A DNA stretch of 64,000 bases from OMPR01 sp965183835 (GCA_965183835.1 CBCYME010000005.1:1-64000), one strand, 5' to 3'. Counted from the first letter of the stretch, positions 32,944 to 44,018 are shown. Made by a program: numbers and translations. The notes: a model not told the origin generated them from the letters alone.

Positions 32944-33573
32944 GGGGTCGAGTCCGGCTGAGTGCAGAATAGGGCGTTAAGCCCGGATTGGGCTTCTGTA
33001 GCCGAGCTCAGGCGGCGTTTTCGGTGAGATAGCGATAGATGGTGGCCTTAGAGAGGCTGTATTCAGCCATGAGGTCTTTGATCAGCGTACCTTGAGCACG
33101 TTTTTCGCGGAGCTCTGCGATCTGTTCATTGGTTAGTGCAGGCCGTTTGCCGAACTGGACGCCGCGATCTTTCGCCTTCTTGATTCCGTCCATTTGCCGT
33201 TCGGCCCGGATCTCAGTCTCGAATTGGCCAATAGCACCCAGCATGTTGAACAACAGACGACCAGTTGCATCGGATGTGTCGATGTTCTGGTCGAGGACAA
33301 CAAGATCGATACCTTTCTCGCGCAGCATCTCTGCGACCTGGCATAGATGCAATGTGGATCGGGCCAGTCGGTCGATGCGGGTCACAATCAGCTGGTCGCC
33401 TTCACGGACGTAATTCAGACATTGCTTGAGTTGAGGGCGCGCATCGGTGGTGCCGCTGCGCTTTTCCTCGAACAGTTTGTCACAGTCGCTAAGTTTTTCA
33501 CGCTGCACGTCCAGAGATTGTCCGACTGAAAACTCCTTACCGCCCTATTCTGCACTCAGCCGGACTCGACCCC
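32944..33573. mobile_element. 630-bp inverted-repeat element with a truncated resolvase
   Basis: A 33-bp sequence beginning GGGGTCGAGTCCGGCTGAGT at 32944-32976 is repeated perfectly inverted at 33541-33573. A GGGG start is typical of Tn3-family ends. Between them is only a resolvase gene that has lost its 5' end. No matching 5-bp duplication is seen (left ACGTA, right TTGTG). A third copy of the end is at 34565-34597. Confidence 0.8.
33008..33540 (-). pseudogene. Resolvase lacking the catalytic serine region
   Basis: About 166 codons of a Tn3-type resolvase/invertase: QREKLSDCDKLFEEKRSGTT, then TRIDRLARSTLHLCQVAEML and FNMLGAIGQFETEIRAERQM, ending in the helix-turn-helix LIKDLMAEYSLSKATIYRYL. 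The frame begins at QSLDVQREKL directly next to the 33541 inverted repeat, so the expected amino-terminal YARVST block with the nucleophilic Ser is missing. It should be catalytically dead. Confidence 0.8.
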
Positions 33574-34302
33574 TTGTGTGACAGCCTCACAGCAGGTGCA
33601 GGCCAGACGCGGGCGGATGATCTGGTTCACGATGTAATGGCCTGGCACATATTCCAGCTCTTCCATGACATCAGCGCCCAATTCTTTGAAGCTGCCGCCA
33701 CAGTCGGTACAGGCATCACTGGGTGTGATCCGCTGTTCTACCCTCTTGAGGTTTTTGGGGAACAGCTTGCGTTCGCGTGGGGTGCGCGATGACTTGGCGG
33801 GCGATGTGCCTTCTTCCTCATCCGTGTCTGCGGCCTGCGCAATCTCATGTTCTTCGAGCATCAATTCCAGCGCAAGCTGATCCAGACTTTCAGAGCGCGA
33901 CCCAAAGCGGTGTTTCTTGTGTCCGTCCAGCTGCAGGCGCAGATCGGCGATGATGGTGTCGCGGTTCTGGATTGCCAGAGAATGGGTGGTGCGTTCTGCA
34001 ATCAGTTCCGCTGTCTGCGCAGCGATAAAAGCCTGCACATCAGGGGGCAAATCAGCCAGATTTGAAAGGAGTTTACGCATGCCCTTTTCTACCAAATTGA
34101 GGGCATCTTGTGAATCCAAAACCAGCACATTTTCTAACAAAAACGGCCTCACCCTACCATACTTGGACGCCATGTCTTCTTGAGGATGCGCCAATCAATG
34201 CCCTCCATCAGCATCGCAAGCTGTGCACGGCTCAGACTGATCTTGCCCTCCTTGGCAGACGGCCAGACAAAGTGGCCTCGCTCAAACCGCGACAGGTCCA
34301 GG
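33574..34302 (-). pseudogene. IS66 remnant (end of tnpB, start of tnpC)
   Basis: On the minus strand, 34302-34149 encodes the end of TnpB (FVWPSAKEGKISLSRAQLAM then LMEGIDWRILKKTWRPS). From 34080 TnpC starts MRKLLSNLADLPPDVQAFIA, with the leucine-rich helix, the KKHRFGSRSESLDQ block and the CTDCGG and CTCCE zinc-finger cysteines. TnpC is cut at 33574 by the transposon inverted repeat, and TnpB is cut at about 34303. The order tnpB-tnpC matches IS66. Confidence 0.85.
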
Positions 34303-34305
34303 CAC

Positions 34306-34597
34306 GCTATTGGCCAATTCGAGACTGAGATCCGGGCCGAACGGCAAATGGACGGAATCAAGAAGGCGAAAGATCGCGGCGTCCAGTTCGGCAAACGGCC
34401 TGCACTAACCAATGAACAGATCGCAGAGCTCCGCGAAAAACGTGCTCAAGGTACGCTGATCAAAGACCTCATGGCTGAATACAGCCTCTCTAAGGCCACC
34501 ATCTATCGCTATCTCACCGAAAACGCCGCCTGAGCTCGGCTACAGAAGCCCAATCCGGGCTTAACGCCCTATTCTGCACTCAGCCGGACTCGACCCC
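34306..34597 (+). repeat. 292-bp inverted copy of the resolvase-end segment
   Basis: Positions 34306-34597 are the reverse complement of 32944-33235, including the last 76 codons of the resolvase (to 34533) and the 33-bp end. The frame is fused to antisense IS66 sequence upstream, so it is not a functional gene. The pair brackets the IS66 remnant. Confidence 0.9.
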
Positions 34598-34810
34598 AAA
34601 ATGGGTGACGGGTATTTACGCAAACTCCTGGTGGTTGGGGCAACAGCTATTCTCAGGCGTGTTGCCGATACGCAAACCCGGACTGCAAATTGGATCCGCA
34701 GCCTGCTGGAACGCAAGGCCCCTCGATTGGTCAGTGTCGCAATGGCCAACAAAACTGCTCGGATCGTATGGGCGCTCCTGGCGAGAGGAGGAACCTATCG
34801 AGCCGCATAA
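34598..34810 (+). pseudogene. IS110/IS1111-type transposase, C-terminal remnant
   Basis: From the transposon end the frame reads MGDGYLRKLLVVGATAILRR, then TQTRTANWIRSLLERKAPRL and VSVAMANKTARIVWALLARG, ending at 34810. This is the conserved carboxy end of IS110-family transposases. The preceding part was removed by the transposon end at 34597. The downstream 100-200 bases may be the IS110 right flank. Confidence 0.8.
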
Positions 34811-35247
34811 ACAGTAAACAGCGCTGCATTGTTTAAGCAGAACACTGAGATGCAAGGGCAATAGACGTGATGATGATCAAAGCAAGCCGCCGCCAGAACA
34901 CCCCGTGGTATTGCCAGGACAGATGTAGTCCGGCAACTTGATAGGGATCTGACACGCGGACTTCATCAGGGCCAACGGCCATCGGTGCCGTGCAAACAGG
35001 CCGGACACATGACAGCAACCCGCAACGATCACGGCGTCAAAAAAACCTTGCCAAACAGGGACCGTCCACACATGGCAATACCCTAGCATTGGATCACAAT
35101 GAGTTCTTCATAACTTGAGTTGGAACAAGAACTGCCGATTAAAAATACAAATACCCCGCCAACTGGCGGGGTATTTGTGTCACAGAGCGATGCAGGTCAA
35201 ACCCGAAACGCTTTAATGTTGCGCCCCCCTTATGCCAGCACGATGAG
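34811..35247. other. Non-coding junction between IS remnants and udg
   Basis: No gene is supported. The left part probably belongs to the 3' flank of the IS110 remnant. The right part holds the strong terminator at 35148-35177. Confidence 0.4.
35148..35177 (-). terminator. Rho-independent terminator of the UDP-sugar dehydrogenase gene
   Basis: Perfect 13-bp stem CAAATACCCCGCC / GGCGGGGTATTTG with a 4-base loop. On the minus strand it is followed by TATTTTT. It lies 70 bp beyond the dehydrogenase stop. Confidence 0.88.
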
Positions 35248-36537
35248 TTACAATCTCAAATCGCTGTCATCAGCCGTAAAGGTCGCCTTGAGGTCGAAGA
35301 ACACACCTTGAGGTTTGAGCAGCTGGCGCAGGGGTTGAGGCCCATTGGCAATCACGTCTTCATGCGGCACGGTCAGAACCACGGCATCATAGGACCCGCT
35401 GGTGGGCAGTGTCGTGCCGATCTCGAGCCCGTATTCCGCAGCCACGTCACCGGGATTGGCCCAGGTGTCGACCACCTCGATCTCAACCCCATAGTCTTTG
35501 AGGTGACGGATCAGATCGATCACTTTTGTATTGCGGGTATCGGCGCAGTTTTCCTTGAAGGTGATCCCCAGGATGAGAACCCTGGCCCGCTTCACCGGCA
35601 GGTCCCTGGCAATCATCGCCTTGACCAGTCGGGATACCGCATGATCGGCCATACCGTCGTTGATTTCACGCGCGGTGCGGATGATATCGGGGATATGCCC
35701 GGACGAGGTCGCCTTGTGCATCAGGTAGTAGGGATCGACCCCGATGCAGTGCCCGCCGACCAGTCCCGGACGCAGGCGGATGAAATTCCACTTGGTCGCT
35801 GCGGCGTCGATCACCTCATTTGTGTCGATGCCCAGATGTGAAAAGACCATCGACAGCTCGTTGATCAGCGCGATGTTGACGTCCCGCTGGGTGTTCTCGA
35901 TCACCTTTGCTGCCTCGGCCACCCGGATTGAGGCGGCCCGAAAGGTGCCAGCCTGGATGATGCTGGCATAAAAGGCATCGACAAATTCGGCGATCGCTTC
36001 GGTTGACCCAGAAGTCACCTTGATGATCTTGGTCAGCGGGCGTTCCTTGTCGCCGGGATTGATCCGCTCGGGGCTGTAGCCGGCAAAGAAATCCTGATTG
36101 AAGGTGAGGCCCGAGACCTGTTCGACCACCGGCAGGCAATCCTCTTCGGTAGCACCGGGGTAAACGGTGGATTCATAGATGACCACATCGCCCGGGCTGA
36201 TCACCCGGCCAACGGTTTGTGACGCGGAGACAAGCGGGTGCAGATTGGGGCGATGCGCGCTGTCAATCGGGGTGGGCACGGCGACAACAAACACATTGCA
36301 GGCGGCCAAATCCGCCTCGTCGTTCGTAAAGGTAAGCTGTGTTGCAGCGGTCAATTCATCTATTGAAATCTCGCCAGTTGTATCGTGGCCTCGGCGCAGG
36401 TCGTTGATGCGCGTCTGGCTCAGGTCGAACCCGACGGTTGGGTATATTTTTCCCAGTTCAACGGCCAGAGGCAAACCGACATATCCCAATCCGATGAGTG
36501 CAACCCGCACCTCACCGAGCTGAAGCGAAAAATCCAT
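35248..36537 (-). CDS. UDP-N-acetylhexosamine 6-dehydrogenase (TviB/WbpA-like)
   Basis: A 429-residue nucleotide-sugar dehydrogenase. VALIGLGYVGLPLAVELGK is the NAD-binding motif near the amino end; ESTVYPGATEEDCLP and YSPERINPGDKERPL follow. GLVGGHCIGVDPYYL contains the catalytic Cys, and ILGITFKENCADTRNT begins the sugar-binding domain. The YSPERINPGD and VDPYYL blocks fit the TviB/WbpA branch (UDP-GlcNAc or UDP-GalNAc to the uronic acid) better than UDP-glucose dehydrogenases. The ATG at 36537 follows GGGAGAG. Its terminator lies downstream. Confidence 0.88.
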   Translation of the reverse strand: MDFSLQLGEVRVALIGLGYVGLPLAVELGKIYPTVGFDLSQTRINDLRRGHDTTGEISIDELTAATQLTFTNDEADLAACNVFVVAVPTPIDSAHRPNLHPLVSASQTVGRVISPGDVVIYESTVYPGATEEDCLPVVEQVSGLTFNQDFFAGYSPERINPGDKERPLTKIIKVTSGSTEAIAEFVDAFYASIIQAGTFRAASIRVAEAAKVIENTQRDVNIALINELSMVFSHLGIDTNEVIDAAATKWNFIRLRPGLVGGHCIGVDPYYLMHKATSSGHIPDIIRTAREINDGMADHAVSRLVKAMIARDLPVKRARVLILGITFKENCADTRNTKVIDLIRHLKDYGVEIEVVDTWANPGDVAAEYGLEIGTTLPTSGSYDAVVLTVPHEDVIANGPQPLRQLLKPQGVFFDLKATFTADDSDLRL

Positions 36538-36737
36538 GCGACCATCTCTCCCACCACTGGAACGTACCCTGTTCAACCGAGTTCGTGTCCTAGGTTATCT
36601 CCTACTGCACGAACCCGGCCCCGTCATGAAGCACTGTTACCGGTCAAGGTTGCGCCATCGGATGCCAGTGAGTCCGGTGCGCTGATGCCATCTCCTCCTC
36701 TTGGAGGATGCCGCATCAGGATGCAAGTTTCTGCCTC

Positions 36738-38558
<1,821 letters not shown>

Positions 38559-38982
38559 GGAAAATCTCCTGAAAATAGATCAGCTTTCGCCTGCAACGCC
38601 AGAATACATGCCGCAAAATGCGCAATATATAGCCTTCTCTACAAAATGGCAGGCGCATCGGAGGAAGGGTTGGCAGTGCAAAAATGGCCTCTGTTTGTTG
38701 AATAAGCGATTGCCTAGGCAAGCCCACTTTCCTTAACATCCCCGCCTCACAAGTAAATAGAAGAAGCCATTGCCACAGGCTTACATCGGCGATCCCTTGG
38801 TCGATTGTGGTGGGTTTTTGCGCATGTTTGTAACATCTTGCAACATACCATAAAGATCCCGCCTTAACCTGAAGGTTGGGCGCACCTCTTTGCGCGCCCC
38901 GCCAATTGCGTCACAAGCAGAGACGGGAGACAACGCCCCACCCGTGCCCGTCACAAGGACAATACCCCGATCAAGCCAAGGT
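38559..38982. other. Gap between glmU and glmS
   Basis: No gene in 424 bases. A GC hairpin near 38878-38900 (GGGCGC ... GCGCGCCC) could end glmU transcription on the minus strand. The stretch 38570-38760 probably carries the glmS promoter or leader. No glmS ribozyme-like structure was identified. Confidence 0.4.
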
Positions 38983-40335
38983 TCAGGGTCTCTTTCTGGC
39001 GGCCTTCACTTCCAGAAGGCGGGCACGCAGACGGCGGGCGAGGCCAAGTTTGTTTTCCTGTTTTGCCCGTGTCACCCCCAAAGCGCCGTCCGGGACATCA
39101 TCACTGATGACGGATCCCGCCGCGACCAAGGCTTCGGCGCCGATCGTTACGGGCGCGACCAGCGCAGAGTTGGATCCGATGAACGCTTTGTCGCCAATGT
39201 CCGTGTGGTGTTTCAGCACGCCATCATAATTGCAGGTGATGGTGCCTGCGCCAATGTTGGCCTCGACCCCCACTCGGGCATCCCCGATATAGGACAGATG
39301 ATTAATCTTGGCCCCAGCCGCGATCCGGGCCTTTTTGATTTCCACAAAATTGCCGATCTTGACCCCCTCGGCCAGATCACTGCCAGGACGCAGACGAGCA
39401 TAGGGGCCCACGACGCTCCCTTGTCCCACGCGGCACCCTTCGAGATGGCTGAAGGCGCGCAGTTCAACACCGTCCTCAATCACCACACCGGGGCCAAAGA
39501 CCACATTGGGCTCGACCAGAACGTCACGACCCAGCTGGGTGTCATAAGCAAAATGCACTGTCTCGGGCGCCACCAGGGTGGCTCCCTCTTCCATCGCCTT
39601 GCGCCGCCGTGCGGCCTGGAACACGACCTCGGCCGCCGCCAGATCAACGCGCGAGTTCACGCCCAGCGTCTCGGCTTCGTCACAGGTGACCGCGACACAG
39701 TGTTTTCCGTCCGCATTGGCGATGTCCACGATATCTGTCAGATAGTATTCACCGCTGGCGTTGTCATTGCCCACCTTGGAAATCAGGTCAAACAGCGTCG
39801 CACTGTCAGCGCAGACCACGCCAGAGTTGCACAAGCTGATCGCCAGCTCTTCGGGGTTGGCATCCTTGGCCTCGACAATGCGGGCCAAGCGATTGCCTTC
39901 GGTCACCAGACGGCCGTATTTGCCCGGCTCCGCTGCCTCGAAGCCCAGCACCACCACATCAGCGCCTGCCGCGCGTGCAGCCTGAATATCGCCCAAGGTT
40001 TCGGCGCTGACAAAGGGCGTGTCGCCATAAAGCACGATGGCGTCGCCCTCGAACCCGTCCAAGGCGGTCCGTGCCTGGTCCACCGCATGGGCGGTGCCCA
40101 GCTGTTCAGTCTGCAGCACGATTTCGGCCTTGGGATCATGCTCCAGCACACGTTTGCGCACCAACTCGGCACCGTGCCCGGCCACCACCACGCAACGCTC
40201 TGGCGACAGCGGTTTACCGGCCTCCATCGCATGCACCACCAGCGGCGCGCCTGCAATTGGATGGAGCACTTTGGGCAGGTCTGAACGCATACGGGTGCCT
40301 TTGCCGGCAGCAAGAATAATAAGGGCAAATGTCAT
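38983..40335 (-). CDS. glmU: Bifunctional GlcNAc-1-phosphate uridylyltransferase / GlcN-1-P acetyltransferase
   Basis: A 450-residue enzyme making UDP-GlcNAc. The pyrophosphorylase domain starts MTFALIILAAGKGTRMRSDL and has LYGDTPF. The carboxy half is a left-handed beta-helix of hexapeptide repeats, with GPYARLRPGSDLAEGVKIGN and TITCNYDGVLKHHT, the acetyltransferase active-site region. The start at 40335 gives the family's usual amino end; an in-frame extension to 40413 is not expected. UDP-GlcNAc feeds both the CapD-like dehydratase and the dehydrogenase. Confidence 0.97.
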   Translation of the reverse strand: MTFALIILAAGKGTRMRSDLPKVLHPIAGAPLVVHAMEAGKPLSPERCVVVAGHGAELVRKRVLEHDPKAEIVLQTEQLGTAHAVDQARTALDGFEGDAIVLYGDTPFVSAETLGDIQAARAAGADVVVLGFEAAEPGKYGRLVTEGNRLARIVEAKDANPEELAISLCNSGVVCADSATLFDLISKVGNDNASGEYYLTDIVDIANADGKHCVAVTCDEAETLGVNSRVDLAAAEVVFQAARRRKAMEEGATLVAPETVHFAYDTQLGRDVLVEPNVVFGPGVVIEDGVELRAFSHLEGCRVGQGSVVGPYARLRPGSDLAEGVKIGNFVEIKKARIAAGAKINHLSYIGDARVGVEANIGAGTITCNYDGVLKHHTDIGDKAFIGSNSALVAPVTIGAEALVAAGSVISDDVPDGALGVTRAKQENKLGLARRLRARLLEVKAARKRP

Positions 40336-40520
40336 AAAAAATTTCTCAATACTGAGGTTGGCCAGAGATGCAGAACCCCTAACGGATAACGTACATCTTG
40401 CCAAGGCAGCCACTCGGGCGGCCTTCTAGGCAACACTCTTCCTGAACCGCAGGAACATGCTCAGGTCCGTTGGGCCCTTTCGCAGGAAGAGAGCAAGTCA
40501 CCCCCCAATAGGTGCGGTTA

Positions 40521-41384
40521 TCACTCCTCTTGTTCGGCCTTCGGGATGGGCTCCATATGGGTCACATGCCTAGAGCGCCCCACATCAAACGCTTTGGCGA
40601 CAGTCGGCGAATAGGTCGATCGCAGGAAGTCGGAGTAATAGTCGCCGAATTCTTCGGTAAATGGCTCTTCCTCGCATTTGTCCCAGCCCAGATAAAATCC
40701 ACGGCTGAGCATCCCGCCAATGTGCCGATAGTCTGATGTCGCCCGAACCCCAAAAATGTTGGCATCGAACTTTCTTTTCTTCAAAGGTGTCGGAAGTTCG
40801 GGGTTCACGCGGGATCGAAACCAGATCATGTCATTTGGCGGGGTTTGATCCATGACGATCTTGGGGCCAGTGGCAAACTTCTCATATTCGGAAAAGGTGA
40901 ACCGGCGCAGGTCGTGATGCACAATGACGCTGCCGGGGCGCATCAGCGGCAACACGCTGAGCGTGTCCATCAAGGGCCAGGGATGCAGATGATTTGCGTC
41001 AATGAAGCAAAAATCGACAGTGCGCCCATCAAGGGCGGTTTCAACTTCGGCGCTGCTGGTTTCGGGATAGATATAGACGTCGACACCAGGGGTCTCACCG
41101 ACAATGTCCAAGACATACCCGATGTCCTTGGCAGGGTTGGGAACAAATCGATCGGCAAGATCAAAGCTGTGAATCTCGGCAGGGCCGATCTTGCTTTGCA
41201 TCAAGGCGATCATAGCGGTCGACATCCCGCTGCCGCATCCGATTTCCACAATGGTCTTGGGGCGATGTTCGTCCAGGATACTGCCGATGAACCGCAGATC
41301 ATGGCCGTCGGTCGTATCAACATCATCTGTCCAGAAATGGTCGAGCCATTTCGCTATTTCTTGATCGGCTTGCTCGGCCCGCAT
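40521..41384 (-). CDS. Class I SAM-dependent methyltransferase
   Basis: A 287-residue protein. TIVEIGCGSGMSTAMIALM near residue 44 is the SAM-binding loop (motif I), and VDFCFIDANHLHPWPLMDTL is the acidic motif of the macrocin-O-methyltransferase/cephalosporin-hydroxylase-like group. The pattern suggests a sugar or small-molecule O-methyltransferase. It has no signal peptide. It sits alone on the minus strand between glmU and the RTX pseudogene, so the substrate could be an EPS sugar, but this is inference. Confidence 0.8.
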   Translation of the reverse strand: MRAEQADQEIAKWLDHFWTDDVDTTDGHDLRFIGSILDEHRPKTIVEIGCGSGMSTAMIALMQSKIGPAEIHSFDLADRFVPNPAKDIGYVLDIVGETPGVDVYIYPETSSAEVETALDGRTVDFCFIDANHLHPWPLMDTLSVLPLMRPGSVIVHHDLRRFTFSEYEKFATGPKIVMDQTPPNDMIWFRSRVNPELPTPLKKRKFDANIFGVRATSDYRHIGGMLSRGFYLGWDKCEEEPFTEEFGDYYSDFLRSTYSPTVAKAFDVGRSRHVTHMEPIPKAEQEE

Positions 41385-41573
41385 TGGAAACTCGTTTCTT
41401 ATTGAACAGCATTCCCTTCAAGTACCACGTTGCCTTATCAAAGGAAGCTAAATTTCCCTCGTATCACTGGCGGGTCACTGGAAAAGGGACGCGCAAGGAC
41501 CCCAGCGTTTCGTGCTCTCATCGAAACACGGGGGTTTTGCCTGCGTCACTGCAGGGGCGCCAGATGAAGGCGT

Positions 41574-42130
41574 CTAGAAGATGAAATCATCACTTGTCAG
41601 CGCGTTTGAACTGACCCCGACAAGTATTGTGAAGTCATTCGGACCGATGCTGATCACCGCGTTTCCATTCACCTCGGAAAGGTGGTTTGTCTGCAGATCC
41701 GTAAAATCGGTAATCGCCCCCATGTTTGACAGGTCGATCCGATCATCAGTTGTCGAGAAGAAGCGCAACTCATCCATGCCCCCCAAAGGGCATCGTTATC
41801 ACTGTCACCAATCAGCAGATCCGCCCCGGAGGCACCACCCAGAAGGTCATCGCCGACACTACCACGCAGGGTATCGTCACCGTTTGCCCCAAACAAAGAG
41901 TCGTTGCCGCCACCGCCGCCAGTGATTGCATTCAGCAGCGATGTATCAGGCGCTAGGCCCGAAAACTGCTGACTCGCGAAATCAAAGCCGTCGGTGACAA
42001 AGGAGGTATTGCCGTTGGTCAGGTTCTAATCCCCGGTGAAAGCCATCAACCCCGACAGATACTGGGTCCAGCTTTCCAAGTTTGAATGTTGTTCAATGGT
42101 GTGCTCACGGCAAATCCCAATAATTACAAA
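41574..42130 (-). pseudogene. RTX calcium-binding protein, decayed
   Basis: Minus-strand reading: HSNLESWTQYLSGLMAFTGD, a TAG stop at 42026-42028, NLTNGNTSFVTDGFDFASQQ, then RTX repeats (GGGGNDSLFGANGDDTLRGS, LLGGASGADLLIGDSDND). Near 41785 the frame shifts and the tail continues FFSTTDDRIDLSNMGAITDF to LTSDDFIF and a stop. The tail closely resembles the end of the M10 protease at 11.4 kb. The nonsense codon and frameshift make it non-functional. Its 5' end lies near IS copy B and is unclear. Confidence 0.75.
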
Positions 42131-42249
42131 TTCATGAAAAAAGATGCACCGAGTATGATTTAAACAGCCACGTCGATGCAAGCAGAGGTGGTCGCGGAAT
42201 TTCGGACCAGTTGTTAAGGTGGATCGCATGATGAGAGAAGTGATCCGGA

Positions 42250-42558
42250 ATGAAGAAACGAAAGAACCATTCGCCTGAGTTCAAGGCCAAGGTTGCGCTT
42301 GAAGCGATCCGCGAGGAGCTGACGCTGGCTGAGCTGTCCAAGAAGTACGATGTTCATCCGACACAAATCGGCACTTGGAAGCGCGCGGCGATAGAGAACA
42401 TGGCGACAGCTTTTGCGCGCCGAGGTGCCGCCCCGGAGCAGGTAAGTGCGGCGGAACTCGACAAGCTGCATTCCAAGATTGGTCAGCTTGTGGTGGAACG
42501 GGATTTTTTGGCCAATGCCTCGCACCAGTTGCTCGGGACGCGAGGCAAAAAATGGTGA
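42250..42558 (+). CDS. IS3-family transposase OrfA (copy B)
   Basis: 102 residues, identical in translation to copy A: HTH start MKKRKNHSPEFKAKVALEAI and zipper-like tail. The A6 frameshift site is present before the stop. Confidence 0.93.
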   Translation: MKKRKNHSPEFKAKVALEAIREELTLAELSKKYDVHPTQIGTWKRAAIENMATAFARRGAAPEQVSAAELDKLHSKIGQLVVERDFLANASHQLLGTRGKKW

Positions 42559-43382
42559 GCAAGGATAATAAGTTGAGCGTCCGCCGCCAGTGTGCGCTAC
42601 TGACCCTGGCGCGGTCAAATTTGTACTATGAGCCGAAGGGTGAGAGCGCCGAGAACCTGCGGTTTATGGCGATCATCGACAAGCAATTCCTGGAGACTCC
42701 GTGGTACGGATCACGTCAAATGGCCCGGCACATGAAACGCAATAGCCACGCATGCGGGCGCCATCGTGTCCGCCGTTTGATGCGCCTCATGCGGTTGGTG
42801 CCGATCTACCAAGAGCCGAACACCAGCAAGAAACACCCACAGCATAAAATCTGGCCATACTTGCTACGGAACGTCGTGATTGACCGCCCAAACCAGGTCT
42901 GGTGTGCAGATATCACCTATATTCCGATGCAGCGCGGCTTCCTTTATCTCGTGGCGATCATGGACTGGTTTAGCCGCAAGGTTTTGGCTTGGCGGCTCTC
43001 CAACAGCATGGACACCGCGTTCTGCGTCGAAGCACTGAAAGAGGCGCTGTCAAAACATGGCACGCCGGAGATCTTCAACACCGACCAGGGATCACAGTTC
43101 ACCAGCGGTGATTGGATCGACGTGCTGAGAGATGCGAAGATCAAGATCAGCATGGATGGCAAAGGGCGGTGGATTGATAATCGTATGATCGAGCGTCTCT
43201 GGCGGTCCCTGAAGTACGAATGTGTCTATTTGCACGGGTTTGAGACCGGGTCACAGGCCCGCTGCGGCATCGGAAAATGGCTGGCCTATTACAATGCCGA
43301 ACGACCGCACTCGACCCATGGCATCTTGACCCCCGACGAGGCCTATGCGAGCAAAACAGAGCCTATGAGAATGGCAGCCTGA
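42552..43382 (+). CDS. IS3-family transposase OrfB (copy B)
   Basis: 276-residue DDE integrase, intact and identical in translation to copy A, with FNTDQGSQFTS and ERLWRSLKYE motifs. It overlaps orfA in the -1 frame. Confidence 0.93.
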   Translation: MVSKDNKLSVRRQCALLTLARSNLYYEPKGESAENLRFMAIIDKQFLETPWYGSRQMARHMKRNSHACGRHRVRRLMRLMRLVPIYQEPNTSKKHPQHKIWPYLLRNVVIDRPNQVWCADITYIPMQRGFLYLVAIMDWFSRKVLAWRLSNSMDTAFCVEALKEALSKHGTPEIFNTDQGSQFTSGDWIDVLRDAKIKISMDGKGRWIDNRMIERLWRSLKYECVYLHGFETGSQARCGIGKWLAYYNAERPHSTHGILTPDEAYASKTEPMRMAA

Positions 43383-43502
43383 AATGAAACCCTGATCCAC
43401 CTTAACAGGGCTGCAAAGTGGTCGAAAAACTAGGACCACCTCTGTATACATCTGTATGCAGCCGTAACTACATGCATTTAACTTCATCTAAATGAAGACA
43501 GT

Positions 43503-43770
43503 CTACCTTCGTAAGCGTGAACAGACATCTGTCTGCATATGTTTTTTGAAGGAGACATTTTTATGCCAATTATTTCGATTGCATCCCCAAAGGGTGGGTG
43601 TGGAAAGACAACGTCCACTATTCTTCTAGCCTGCGAGTTGGCCCGTCAGGGTGTGTCCGTGACGGTCATTGACGCTGACAAGCTCGAGTGGGCTCGGCAA
43701 TGGGCTGACAAACCTGGGCGTCCGGCCAATGTTAGCGTCATAGCAGGAATGGATGAGCTGAAGGTGGGTA
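43503..43770 (+). repeat. 268-bp direct repeat, left copy (parA promoter and 5' end)
   Basis: Matches 44742-45009 with a single difference (GCATATG here, GCACATG there). It contains the palindrome CAGACATCTGTCTG (43522-43535), a GAAGGAGA ribosome site and the first 69 codons of parA. The palindrome is a candidate ParA autoregulatory operator. Confidence 0.95.
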
Positions 43771-43946
43771 GCTTCTCAGAATGGGCACAGGTCTTCGGAG
43801 ATGCAAAGATGACAACTGCGCTGTTAGATCGCCTCACACACCGCTGTCACATCCTGGAAACCGAAAACGACAGCTACCGCTTCAAAGCCAGTTCAGAAGC
43901 TGCAAAGAAAACACGAGAGGAGAAGCCAATATTGACCAAAACATAA
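43563..43946 (+). pseudogene. Chimeric parA-istB reading frame
   Basis: The first 69 codons encode a plasmid-type ParA/MinD ATPase start: MPIISIASPKGGCGKTTSTI (Walker A, KGGCGKTT) and VSVTVIDADKLEWARQWADK. At 43771 the frame switches to the end of an IS21 helper IstB: SEWAQVFGDAKMTTALLDRL, then ILETENDSYRFKASSEAA. The fusion lacks the rest of both proteins and is very unlikely to be functional, although it is an open frame of 127 codons with a good ribosome site. Confidence 0.85.
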
Positions 43947-44018
43947 CCGCTGATACATAAACAAAGGTGGGTCAATTCTCGGTGAAAATACTGGGTCAGT
44001 TCTCAACGCAAATCAACA
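43771..44018 (+). mobile_element. IS21-family right-end remnant
   Basis: Holds the last about 58 codons of istB and the IS end. After the stop, GGGTCAATTCTC and GGGTCAGTTCTC are the multiple subterminal repeats typical of IS21, ending near AACGCAAATCAACA at 44018. The rest of the element (istA and most of istB) has been deleted. Confidence 0.7.

Larger units (their letters stand above)
42184..43443 (+). mobile_element. IS3-family insertion sequence, copy B
   Basis: 1260-bp copy of the element at 13762-15021, opposite orientation, with the same AGAGGTGGTC/GACCACCTCT ends. The encoded proteins are identical to copy A. Flanks (AAGC left, GTAT right) show no target duplication. The left flank is the RTX pseudogene and the right flank the par region. 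Confidence 0.93.

Noticed and set aside
33008..33508. Intact resolvase gene
   Set aside because: The amino-terminal block with the catalytic serine is missing because the frame starts at the transposon end.
34180..34533. 117-codon plus-strand recombinase gene
   Set aside because: Only its last 76 codons are resolvase; the first part is antisense IS66 sequence, so it is a fusion at a recombination junction and lacks the catalytic domain.
38559..38760. glmS riboswitch/ribozyme upstream of glmS
   Set aside because: No sequence resembling the conserved glmS ribozyme core was seen, and it is not expected in this group of bacteria.
38890..40284. 464-codon plus-strand frame opposite glmU
   Set aside because: Antisense shadow; glmU has all expected motifs in the other strand.
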